Below, in pieces: positions 53,729 to 62,172 of a stretch of DNA of 64,000 bases (its first letter is position 1; each line of letters begins with the position of its first letter). A program made the translations under genes and the position numbers. Under the pieces are notes generated by a model that was not told the origin of the DNA, ran no database searches, and worked only from the letters and a program-made list of their open reading frames with translations. The stretch covers positions 2,432,001-2,496,000 of the forward strand of contig NZ_CP128477.1 of assembly GCF_030369675.1 (NCBI RefSeq), written 5' to 3'. The stretch is from Peteryoungia algae. GTDB lineage: Bacteria > Pseudomonadota > Alphaproteobacteria > Rhizobiales > Rhizobiaceae.

Positions 53729-53926
53729 ATGGCAACTCAATCTCTCTTCGAGAACCTGCCATATCTGGATGATCGAGTGATGGCGATCCGGATGGCTCCC
53801 GGCGGTCAGGATCGCTTCGATGTCGCTCTTGTATGTGGGCCGTTCGGGAATGAAGGCGCGATGATGTCAGTCAAAGTCAGCCGCAGGCGACCCGCGGGGG
53901 ACCAGGTCATGTGGCCCCGGTCATGA
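53729..53926 (+). CDS. Possible small protein upstream of the flippase gene
   Basis: This is a 65-codon frame starting with an ATG that has CGGAG about 5 bases upstream. Its stop overlaps the proposed flippase start by four bases. The sequence (ATQSLFENLPYLDDRVMAIR) shows no family, membrane segment or motif. Third-position GC is lower than in neighbouring genes, so it may instead be a leader or chance frame. Confidence 0.3.
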   Translation: MATQSLFENLPYLDDRVMAIRMAPGGQDRFDVALVCGPFGNEGAMMSVKVSRRRPAGDQVMWPRS

Positions 53927-55449
53927 CGCAGATCGATACCGGCGACGATATCTATCCGGCTCCGGGCGGCAAGAGCAGCCCCCCGCTTTCCGAGCGAACG
54001 GTCAGGGCTGGGCTTTTGACCACGGGAGCGCGGCTCTTCACGAAATGCCTCGATTTTGTCACCCTGCTGATCCTTGCGCGGTTTCTCGGCCCGGCGGAAT
54101 TCGGGCTCGTCGCAATGGCGATGACCGCCGTGCTGATTGTTGAGACCCTCTCCGAAATGCCCCTGGGAGCGGCACTCCTGAACCATCAGAATCCCACCGA
54201 GAGCATGTATGACACCGCACTCTCGCTGGCCGCGCTCCGCGCGCTGGCAATCATCGCACTCCTCTGTGTGATGGCATGGCCGCTGTCGCTGCTTTATCAC
54301 GAGCCCCGCTTGGTCGCCTTGCAATGCGCCTTGTCACTCGCGCCCGCCATGCGCGGACTGGTGAGCCAGAAGCTGACGGAATATACGAGGGTCCTGGATT
54401 TCAGGCGGGATGTCGCGCTCGATATCATAGCCAAGGCTGGCGCGCTCGTCATTGCCGCCATCCTGGCGATCACCACCGGCAGTTACTGGGCGATCGCGAT
54501 CGGCAAGATATCGAGCACGGCCTTGGCGATGATCGCCTCGTTTTTCCTCGCCCCCCAGCGCCTTCGCTTCACGCTGTCAGAATGGCATGTCTTTTCCGAC
54601 ATGCTGGGCTGGAACGCCGCTCGACAACTCCTTTCGGCCGTCAACTGGCAATCAGACAAGGTGGCTCTGCCCCGCTATGTGGATATCGGAACATTCGGTC
54701 AGTTCACCTGGGCGGACAATCTGATAGCCGTGCCGGCCCAGGCAATCATCCAGCCCATCACGTCGCCCCTGTTCTCCGCATTCGTCATGGCGCGCCAATC
54801 CGGCGGCCTTGGCAAGGTCTATCTGAAGGCCTCTGCAGGCGTGTATTCGATCATGGCCCCGCTCTTTCTCGCGATGGGAATGCTGGCAGATCCGATCATC
54901 CATCTGATCCTCGGCCCTGCCTGGCAGCAAACCGCCCCGATCCTGACCTGGCTCGCCTTCGCAGCTGCCGTGGGCTATGCGCCAACGGTCCTCTTGCCGG
55001 CACTTGCCATGTCACTCAACAGGACCCGTGTCGCCTTCGAGAAGCTGGCAATCGAGTTCTGTGTGAAGGTGCCCCTGATTGTCGGCCTGACAATGGCCAT
55101 GACCTTGCAAGGACTGCTGATCGGCCATGCCATCGCCGCAGTGTTTGGCTTCCTGGTGAACCTCGTCCTCGTCGGAAAGTTGATCCAGCTCGGCATTCTG
55201 GCACAGCTTTCGAGTCTGGCCCGTCCCACAGTTGCCATGATCCCCATGGCGTTCTTCCTGCTGGCGACACAGCAATTGTTCAGCTCGAACGTCGGCGCGC
55301 TGCAGACCTTCTTCGATCTGGCCTGGGTCTCCGGGCTAGCCATGGCGATTTTCGCCGGGACAGACCTGATCCTGTGGAAACTCGTTGGTTCTCCGGACAG
55401 TTGCGAATCTCTCTTTCTGCGGATGGCCAGGAAGATACTGCGCTGCTGA
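53923..55449 (+). CDS. Polysaccharide flippase, MOP/PST family (Wzx/ExoT-like)
   Basis: This 508-residue protein has 12-14 predicted membrane helices. The N-terminal segment AGLLTTGARLFTKCLDFVTLLILARFLGPAEFGLVAMAM is typical of oligosaccharide flippases of the WzxC/ExoT group. Such proteins move lipid-linked repeat units across the inner membrane. ATG 53923 was chosen; an in-frame GTG at 53911 is possible, and both ribosome sites are weak. It opens the exopolysaccharide cluster and is convergent with the first glycosyltransferase gene. Confidence 0.87.
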   Translation: MTQIDTGDDIYPAPGGKSSPPLSERTVRAGLLTTGARLFTKCLDFVTLLILARFLGPAEFGLVAMAMTAVLIVETLSEMPLGAALLNHQNPTESMYDTALSLAALRALAIIALLCVMAWPLSLLYHEPRLVALQCALSLAPAMRGLVSQKLTEYTRVLDFRRDVALDIIAKAGALVIAAILAITTGSYWAIAIGKISSTALAMIASFFLAPQRLRFTLSEWHVFSDMLGWNAARQLLSAVNWQSDKVALPRYVDIGTFGQFTWADNLIAVPAQAIIQPITSPLFSAFVMARQSGGLGKVYLKASAGVYSIMAPLFLAMGMLADPIIHLILGPAWQQTAPILTWLAFAAAVGYAPTVLLPALAMSLNRTRVAFEKLAIEFCVKVPLIVGLTMAMTLQGLLIGHAIAAVFGFLVNLVLVGKLIQLGILAQLSSLARPTVAMIPMAFFLLATQQLFSSNVGALQTFFDLAWVSGLAMAIFAGTDLILWKLVGSPDSCESLFLRMARKILRC

Positions 55450-55504
55450 CGATGGTCTATGCGGTCCGCTGCGAACGAATGCCCGGACAGCAGGACATGC
55501 AGCC

Positions 55505-55530
55505 GCGCGCCTTGTTGGGTCGAGGCGCGC
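55505..55530. terminator. Hairpin between convergent flippase and glycosyltransferase genes
   Basis: GCGCGCC and GGCGCGC form a perfect 7-bp stem with a 12-base loop in the 93-base gap between convergent genes. No T-run follows on either strand, so termination is only suggested. Confidence 0.35.
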
Positions 55531-55542
55531 TCCTGAGGACGC

Positions 55543-56868
55543 TCAGCCAAGCAACGGGATGGAGACGGTCACGCGGCGGCTCCGGCGGATGGGAGCCTCT
55601 TGCCGTGTCCCGGCACTCTGGATCTGTTGCCGGTAGATGTCGAGAAGGCGGCGCTCCCAATCCTGCGAGGACAGGGCCAGCACCTCCCGATCGTGGAAAC
55701 CCTTGACACTCATCTTCGCGATGCGGCCGTCGTCTGCTGCCAGATCCACCAGGGTACGGCTGAGACCGCCGGTTTCGTAAGGGTTGCAGGACAAACCGAC
55801 GCCCTGTTCGAGGATCTCGTCACGCGTGGCTGCGAAATCGCTGATGATCACGGGGATGCCGGACGTGAAGGCCTCGTAGGCGACGAGCGAAAATGTCTCG
55901 CGTGAACGCGTCGGCACGACGAGGCAGCGCGTTTCGGCCGCAATCTCCTTCAGCCCGTCCCGATCCTTAAACCCTGCGATCCTGGCCGCCGGGTAGATCT
56001 CCGAGATCTCGGAAGCCAAGGCGCCTTCACCCACGAATGTGATGGGCACATTTGCCTGCTTTGCCGCTTCGGCAAGAAGCAAGACCCCCTTGTCGTGTTC
56101 GAGACGACCGACGAACAGAAAGCTGTGATTTGCCTCAGCATGCACGCGCGCGTCAGACCACGGCTGAACCGGATTCCGCAGCACCTTGATGGCATCGGCC
56201 GGGATACCGCCTCTCTCAAGCAGCGGAACCATGCCTTCGTGCACGGCAAGAACCATTGCCCCCGCCCCCGAGAGGTCCATCAGAATGCGCCTTTCGATAT
56301 CCCGGGCTATCCGCCATATCTTTTCAAGGCGAGAGCGACGGTCACAATTGGCGCCCAGACACGACAGGGACAGCGGCCTAGTCGTGCAGGGCCGCCCTTC
56401 CTGGAAGTGAAAATAGCCACCATTCGGGCAGGCGAGAAAATAGTCATGCGCCGTGAGAATGACGCGGTTCATCACCGGCCGGAGCGCGTCAAAGATCGAG
56501 GGCGAGAGGATCTTGGACCAGTTGTGAACATGGTACAGCGTCTCCGGCGTGTCCTTCGCCCGGATGAGCGATTTCAGCCGTCGAGCCGCCGGGACATTGT
56601 AGAGCCCCTTGACCACGGCCCTTGCAAAGGAACTGCTGCGCAGATCGCTGGCACCCACCGCATGCAGGGTGATGCCGCATCGGGCCAGCTCTTCGTTACG
56701 GCCAAAATCACCACAGAAATACTCAACCGAAAGTCCGCGATCCGCGAGCATGCCGGCATTCCTCAACGCAATCACCGACGGCCCGTCCCTCGGCTCGGAA
56801 AGATCGCTGATCACCACAACCCGACGCGGGAGGCCTTCAACCCCGCTGGCATCCGTCAGTCCCGTCAT
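55543..56868 (-). CDS. Glycosyltransferase family 4 protein
   Basis: This 441-residue protein has the two-domain GT-B form. The C-terminal donor site is visible as FLFVGRLEHDKGVLLLAEAA and, further on, TRSRETFSLVAYEAFTSGIPVIISD, with the conserved Glu pair spacing of GT4. The N-terminal half contains a cysteine-rich stretch (ACPNGGYFHFQEGRPC...SCLGANC) known in a subset of GT4 enzymes. GGGGA lies 8 bases before the ATG. It probably adds a sugar to the lipid-linked repeat unit; donor and acceptor are unknown. Confidence 0.87.
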   Translation of the reverse strand: MTGLTDASGVEGLPRRVVVISDLSEPRDGPSVIALRNAGMLADRGLSVEYFCGDFGRNEELARCGITLHAVGASDLRSSSFARAVVKGLYNVPAARRLKSLIRAKDTPETLYHVHNWSKILSPSIFDALRPVMNRVILTAHDYFLACPNGGYFHFQEGRPCTTRPLSLSCLGANCDRRSRLEKIWRIARDIERRILMDLSGAGAMVLAVHEGMVPLLERGGIPADAIKVLRNPVQPWSDARVHAEANHSFLFVGRLEHDKGVLLLAEAAKQANVPITFVGEGALASEISEIYPAARIAGFKDRDGLKEIAAETRCLVVPTRSRETFSLVAYEAFTSGIPVIISDFAATRDEILEQGVGLSCNPYETGGLSRTLVDLAADDGRIAKMSVKGFHDREVLALSSQDWERRLLDIYRQQIQSAGTRQEAPIRRSRRVTVSIPLLG

Positions 56869-56963
56869 CACGCGTTCCCCCCTCCCCTGAAATCAACACG
56901 CCCATGGTCCTCGCAGCCGGCCTCCCCGCAGGCTGCTTCCCATGTCGTTACGCAACAGGGCCA

Positions 56964-58997
56964 CTACGCCCTTCCTGCACCTGCCGGCTTTCCATCGCTC
57001 GCGACCACCGTCCGCTTCTGGCCGAGACCGGCTGCCCTCTCCGGCGCCAACTCTCCCGTAACTCCCTCAATGATCGCACGAAGATTTCCCTTCAGCCGTC
57101 CTTTCCGGTCCACATAGGGTTCCGGCGTGAACAGCCGTCCCACATTGCTGGCCATGTTTCGAAAGATCTGGTTTGCCACGAGATGAGGTTTCATGGTCCC
57201 TTTCTTCAGCATGTACAGGGGATTGGCGACCTGTGAATAACCCAGGCGCTCGCCGCTGGTGCGGCCGCTCTTGACCCCCATATGCACACCCTGGCAGCCC
57301 GACCATCGAATGAGGCGTCCCCCCGTCTTGGCCAGTGCCGCTCCAAAGTCCCGGTCCTCCAGCCAGCCATAGAGGACAAGCCGGTCGTCGAAACGAAGAG
57401 GTCCGATGGCCTTCATGCGGAAGGCCATGTTGCAGCCATAGGGACTGAAGGGTTCGAGCCATCGACGGGCCCCTGCTTCCGCTTCGGTTGCGGCTTCCAC
57501 TATGTGAGCGGCCTCGTCGAAGGCAATGCCCGGCCCCTTGATCCCATCCGCGATGACATGCCCGGTGATACCGGCAACAGAACTCTCGTCCTGAAAAACC
57601 TGTGCAGCTTCGGACAACCAGTCCGGGTGAGCGATGAAATCATCATCGAAGAAGGCGACAATATCCGTTGTCGCGTCAAGCTGGTTGAGGGCAGCATTCC
57701 GTTGGTTCGCCAATCCGACGGGTCCCAAGACGATTTTCACCCCTTCGAGATGAACAAGGTCCCCGGCATCCTCGGTCGTCGCGCAGGAAACGATGACCGA
57801 GGATGGACGAAGCCGTTGGTTCGATAGGAAGTGCCGTACGGTCTTCGAGACGACCTCCGGCCGCCCAAGCGTGGCAAACACGGCCGCAATGTGCGGCGCA
57901 GGCACCGAGGGCGAAACATGCCTCCTCGTGACCGCCGGAGATTCCAGCAGATCCAGATAGCCTTCAGCACTATCCTGCCAGGAGAAATTCCTGCACTGCT
58001 CCCGCCCGCGCCCGGCAAGGTCGGCCTGCAACTGCGCAGACATGGCAAGCATCTCGATGTGCCTGACCCATTGTGCAGGATCGAGCGGAGACGCCATGAG
58101 CGCCGCCGCGCCGCACACCTCGGGCATGCTTGCGCAATCGGATGAAATGACGGGACAGCCACGCGCCATCGCCTCGACGATCGGTAGCCCGAAGCCCTCC
58201 GTCAGGGACGGAAATGCAAGACATAGCGCGTGATCGAGCAGATAGGCGAGGTCATCGTCAGAAACGCGACCGCACTGGTGGACATTGGCGGGCAGCGGGG
58301 CTCCGTTCTGCTCACCGATCTCCTTGCCACCGGCTATGATGATGTTGATGCCCGATGCCTCGAGGCGCGGTGCAATCTCGACCAGCAACGACATGTTCTT
58401 GTGCTTCGCGCCTGAGCCTATGGCCAGGACGAATGGGCTGTCTCCGGCATGCACAGGAAGCTCTGCAGCGAGCCTGGCCTGATCCGGATTCCACAGAAGC
58501 GCATGCTCGTGACCATTTGGCAGCACCACGATCTGCGAGAGCGAAATCGGCAGATAGCGGGCAATCTGCCGCGCCGAAGCATGTGAGACGGTCGCGACCC
58601 TGACGGCCTGCCGGGCAAACAGGGGTTGGAGGCTCCGATAGACTGCTCGAAAGCCGCGTGTGTAACTGCCGGGTGAAGAAAGCACATTGGTGTCGTGGAT
58701 GCAGACGATCTGCTCGCTCTTGATGACCGGTGCCATGTTGCAGAGGTTGAGGAGCCGCCGCCCACGCGCTGCGATCGGCAGTTCGACCTGCTCCCAGCCA
58801 TAGCCGCTGAGTATGCCCAGCTCGACCGCATCCAGCCTTTCACAGCCAGGATGCCGGCTGCCCGTAGGGTGAAACAGGGTGGCTCCACGTGCCGCCTCGA
58901 TGTGATCGAGCGCGCTCACGATGTTGCGGGCATATCTCTGAACACCGCTGAGATTCTGGGTCAGAAAGCGACCATTGACCACGAAGGATGCCGTCAT
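56964..58997 (-). CDS. Fused glycosyltransferase: GT4 domain followed by GT2 domain
   Basis: This 677-residue protein carries two enzymes. Residues about 1-355 form a GT4 domain (NGRFLTQNLSGVQRYARNIVSAL at the start; FPSLTEGFGLPIVEAMARGCPVISSD at the donor site). Residues about 370-640 form a GT2 domain (AAVFATLGRPEVVSKTVRHFL, with the metal motif FFDDDF in place of DxD). The C-terminus is basic. AGGTC lies 8 bases before the ATG. The gene is about 95 bases upstream of the GT4 gene at 55543. Fusion suggests two sequential sugar additions by one protein. Confidence 0.87.
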   Translation of the reverse strand: MTASFVVNGRFLTQNLSGVQRYARNIVSALDHIEAARGATLFHPTGSRHPGCERLDAVELGILSGYGWEQVELPIAARGRRLLNLCNMAPVIKSEQIVCIHDTNVLSSPGSYTRGFRAVYRSLQPLFARQAVRVATVSHASARQIARYLPISLSQIVVLPNGHEHALLWNPDQARLAAELPVHAGDSPFVLAIGSGAKHKNMSLLVEIAPRLEASGINIIIAGGKEIGEQNGAPLPANVHQCGRVSDDDLAYLLDHALCLAFPSLTEGFGLPIVEAMARGCPVISSDCASMPEVCGAAALMASPLDPAQWVRHIEMLAMSAQLQADLAGRGREQCRNFSWQDSAEGYLDLLESPAVTRRHVSPSVPAPHIAAVFATLGRPEVVSKTVRHFLSNQRLRPSSVIVSCATTEDAGDLVHLEGVKIVLGPVGLANQRNAALNQLDATTDIVAFFDDDFIAHPDWLSEAAQVFQDESSVAGITGHVIADGIKGPGIAFDEAAHIVEAATEAEAGARRWLEPFSPYGCNMAFRMKAIGPLRFDDRLVLYGWLEDRDFGAALAKTGGRLIRWSGCQGVHMGVKSGRTSGERLGYSQVANPLYMLKKGTMKPHLVANQIFRNMASNVGRLFTPEPYVDRKGRLKGNLRAIIEGVTGELAPERAAGLGQKRTVVASDGKPAGAGRA

Positions 58998-59316
58998 GTC
59001 GCCGACCTGCTTTTGCTGCCCGCGGATACGCACCGAAATCGACCAAGCACGCCACTCTCCTTTACGCTTACGACTGTGTCAGAAGATGTCCGACACCACT
59101 CGTCCATTTCATGTTGCCGGCATTCGTCCTCGGATGGAGCACTCGGCCTATTCCCCTCCACGCGAGAATGCCGGCCAAGCCTCCGATTTTGCAGCCTATG
59201 GGCTGCTTCGCTCGAGTCCTATTCGGCACTTTCGGTGAAGCCACATCAGAAAGGGGTAACATCCGATTGCCCTTATGGGCGGAAGACACCGAACGCCGTC
59301 GCCCCGACAATCGCGC
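58998..59316. other. Intergenic gap without visible features
   Basis: These 319 bases between two leftward glycosyltransferase genes show no gene with a ribosome site or family feature. The stretch probably holds the promoter of the fused glycosyltransferase gene. Confidence 0.4.
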
Positions 59317-60492
59317 TCAGTGCAGGGGCGCGTGGCTCACACCTTCGAAGACGGGTGCGAGCGACGTCGCATATGGTTTCACATCGACGACCGTATGGCG
59401 CTCCGAAAGCGCCTGGTCGATGATCCGTTTCATTCCAGCCTTGAAGTTCGCAACGCTGAACTGGGCCGCGTGAAGCTGGATGAGTTCGGGGTAGAAGCTG
59501 TGTTCCATGGTCTCGAAGAGCTCGATGGAATCGGTCAGGGACTCCACCGTCTGTTCCTTGAACAACACGCCCGTGTGACCCGGCACGATCGTATCGAGGG
59601 CGCCGCCCCGGCCATAGGCGATCACGGGTCGTCCGCTCGCCATGGCCTCGACCGGCACGATGCCAAAATCTTCCTCGCCTGGGAAAATCAGCGCGCGGCA
59701 GCGGGCGAGATAGTCCTTGAGCTCTGTGAAAGATACCGGACCTGTAAACCGGATCGTCGGTCCGGCGATCCGCTTGAGCGCCGCGATATCCTGGCTGTCG
59801 CCGTCTCCGACCACCACGAGGTTCCGCTTGAGCTTCGTGAAGGTGCGGACGGCGAGGTCGACACGCTTGTAGGGCACGATCTGGCCAGCACAGAGATAGA
59901 AGTCGTCAACACTTGCCACTGGTGCGAATTCGGCGACGGCGACGGGTGGGTGAAGCACCACGGAAGAGCGGCGATAGTATTTTGCGATACGGCTGGCGAC
60001 ATGGTGGGAATTGGCGACGAAGTGATCCACCCTCAGGCTCGAATTCGCATCCCAGGCGCGCATCAAGGGCGCGACCAGCGGCATCATCATCCTCGCGACA
60101 AACCCGGCATTGCACCGATACAGATGATAATGATCCCAGATGTAACGCATCGGCGAATGGCAATAGCAAATGTGCACCGCCTGTGGCGGGGGGATGATCC
60201 CCTTGGCCGGTCCGGATTCGCTCGACAGGATCAGGTCGTATCCGCTGAGATCGAACGCCTCGAGCGCGAAGGGCATCAGCGGCAGCATCGACTGGTACCG
60301 CTTCTTTGCCCCCGGAATACGCTGAAGGAAGGATGTGAAGATCCTGTGTCCCCTAAGCTTGTTGGAGATCTTATCGTGGTCGCAAACCAGCGTGAAGATA
60401 TCTGCCTCGGGATACATGTCGCACAGCGCCTCGACGACTTTCTCGCCGCCGCGCATCGACACCAGCCAGTAATGGACGATCGCTACCCGCAT
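59317..60492 (-). CDS. Glycosyltransferase family 4 protein
   Basis: This 391-residue GT-B enzyme begins VAIVHYWLVSMRGGEKVVEAL, with the glycine-rich acceptor loop. Its donor site contains GQIVPYKRVDLAVRTF and FPGEEDFGIVPVEAMASGRPVIAY (the EDFG-x-E pattern). Relatives include WbaZ/mannosyltransferase-type enzymes. It is the first leftward gene and diverges from the export/kinase operon. The sugar is unknown. Confidence 0.88.
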   Translation of the reverse strand: MRVAIVHYWLVSMRGGEKVVEALCDMYPEADIFTLVCDHDKISNKLRGHRIFTSFLQRIPGAKKRYQSMLPLMPFALEAFDLSGYDLILSSESGPAKGIIPPPQAVHICYCHSPMRYIWDHYHLYRCNAGFVARMMMPLVAPLMRAWDANSSLRVDHFVANSHHVASRIAKYYRRSSVVLHPPVAVAEFAPVASVDDFYLCAGQIVPYKRVDLAVRTFTKLKRNLVVVGDGDSQDIAALKRIAGPTIRFTGPVSFTELKDYLARCRALIFPGEEDFGIVPVEAMASGRPVIAYGRGGALDTIVPGHTGVLFKEQTVESLTDSIELFETMEHSFYPELIQLHAAQFSVANFKAGMKRIIDQALSERHTVVDVKPYATSLAPVFEGVSHAPLH

Positions 60493-60814
60493 GCTTGTAA
60501 TTCCCGTCAGTTGAGCATCGCACCTTAGGCAGGTGGCCGCCCCTACGCGAAGAACGCCCTAAGGTCAGCCGAGGGAACAATCCCTTCGAGATCCGGGAGA
60601 ATTCTCGGCCGAAGGAAGCAGCCTCAGGGGAGATGTAGGCGTCCTGCCTCATCCATTTGGAGTGGGGACTTAGTCGCTCCTACCAAAAGTGACTAGGTCG
60701 TGACGAACTGCAGAGAATTTACTCGTGCAGGCAAGCCGCGATGATGGGAGCTGGAAGACCTCAGCCCCGGGATGAACCCCGTTGGCACCGGTACGACAAT
60801 GACGGGACCGCACC
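60493..60814. promoter_or_regulatory. Divergent promoter region of the exopolysaccharide cluster
   Basis: These 322 bases have no gene. ACCTTAGG (60522-60529) and CCTAAGGT (60558-60565) form a perfect 8-bp inverted repeat with a 28-base gap. A second, imperfect one (TAGTCGCT/AGTGACTA) lies at about 60670-60696. Both could be binding sites for an exopolysaccharide regulator. Confidence 0.45.
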
Positions 60815-62137
60815 ATGCCGAAACCATTCACCGCCATGCCATCGAGGCCCGGAAGGCCATCCTCGAGAATGTTGGGGCTTGCCGTTGCAGGCGTGTTCTG
60901 CCTGTCCGTAGAGGCAAGCATCGCAGCCGAGGTACCGTTGACGCCGCTGACCCAGCTGCGGGTAACCATTGTGGAGTGGATCGCGTCTACCGGGGAGTAC
61001 AAGGAATGGACCCCGCTTAACGGACAATATGTTGTCTCTCCGTCCAGCACCATCGCGATCCCCCTGCTCGGGGAGTTCTCCGTGGAGAACGAAACCCCCA
61101 GCCAGGTTGCGGGCAAGATCAGCGCGCTTCTCAAACAAAAGACCGGATTGGCCGAACCTCCGGCAGCATCTGTCGAAGTCGTTCGCTACCCGATGTTCTA
61201 TGTATCAGGCGCCGTAGAGCGGGCCGGGGAACTGGAATATCGGCCCGGCCTCACGGTGACTCAGGCCGTCGCCATGGCCGGCGGGCGAGAGCGACGCACG
61301 GATGCCAATGGTTCCCGCGAACTCGAGCAGTTGCGATATGCCGGTGAGCTCAACAGCTACGATCTGAAGCTCAATCAGCTCATGGCAAGACGGGCCCGTC
61401 TTGAGGCGGAACTCGCGGAGCGCACCCGGATCGAATTCCCACCGGAACTCGCCCACGCACGAGACGGAAGTGCCGGGAAGATCTTCGTCCAGAGCGAGAC
61501 CGACCTCTTCGTCGCAAGGGCGGAGGCGCTGAAACGCCAACTGACCTCGCTCTCCGAGCTGCAGGTTCAACTCCAGAACGAAGTCAACGTTTTGAATGAA
61601 AAGACGGCGGTTCAGGATCGCCAGATCGCAATCGCCGAGGATGAACTGGCGAGCATTTCATCCCTCGTGAATTCAGGCACGCTCGCCAAGTCGCGCGAGA
61701 CCGCCCTCGAGCGGGTCGTGGCGGATCTGAGCAGCGCCAAGCTGGACCTCGTGATTGCCGCCATGCGTGCCAGACAGAAGCTGAGCGAAACCGAACGCGA
61801 TGCGATTGCCCTCAAGGGCCAACAGCGCACCGAAGCCGGCCGCGAGCTCCAGGAGATCGTCGCCGAATTCGAAGACACGAAACTGAAGCGCAACACGGTG
61901 ATCGCCCTGCTGCAAGCCGCAGGTGCTGCCGTCTCGCGAGACGCGGCACGCGTGGCGGCCAATACGCAGGCCCTCGAATACTGGGTGACCCGGGCGGGCG
62001 GAGACGGCATCGCCGTGAGGCTGCCGGAGTCGGCGGAACTGGCGCCGGGAGACGTGCTCGACGTGCGCTACGATATATCCGCAGCCACCGTTGCCAGCGC
62101 CTCGCCCCCGGCAATCGTCGCACAGCCCTCACAATGA
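60815..62137 (+). CDS. Polysaccharide export protein, ExoF/Wza-like
   Basis: This 440-residue exported protein has a signal-like hydrophobic segment (about 19-37). A polysaccharide-export domain follows (about 45-125, with GQYVVSPSSTIAIPLLGEFSV), then a SLBB-like unit (FYVSGAVERAGELEYRPGLTVTQAVAMAGG), then a long coiled coil (about 175-390). This extended form is typical of rhizobial ExoF rather than short Wza. The ribosome site is weak (GGGAC about 8 bases before the ATG). It is followed 35 bases later by the tyrosine-kinase gene, and the two probably form the export complex. Confidence 0.85.
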   Translation: MPKPFTAMPSRPGRPSSRMLGLAVAGVFCLSVEASIAAEVPLTPLTQLRVTIVEWIASTGEYKEWTPLNGQYVVSPSSTIAIPLLGEFSVENETPSQVAGKISALLKQKTGLAEPPAASVEVVRYPMFYVSGAVERAGELEYRPGLTVTQAVAMAGGRERRTDANGSRELEQLRYAGELNSYDLKLNQLMARRARLEAELAERTRIEFPPELAHARDGSAGKIFVQSETDLFVARAEALKRQLTSLSELQVQLQNEVNVLNEKTAVQDRQIAIAEDELASISSLVNSGTLAKSRETALERVVADLSSAKLDLVIAAMRARQKLSETERDAIALKGQQRTEAGRELQEIVAEFEDTKLKRNTVIALLQAAGAAVSRDAARVAANTQALEYWVTRAGGDGIAVRLPESAELAPGDVLDVRYDISAATVASASPPAIVAQPSQ

Positions 62138-62172
62138 TCGCCGGATCCTGAGCCTTGGAAAGGATAGAGCAG

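Noticed and set aside
54276..55706. Rightward 476-codon frame overlapping the flippase gene
   Set aside because: It is a shifted frame of the flippase gene with Arg/Pro-rich sequence; the flippase frame has proper membrane helices.
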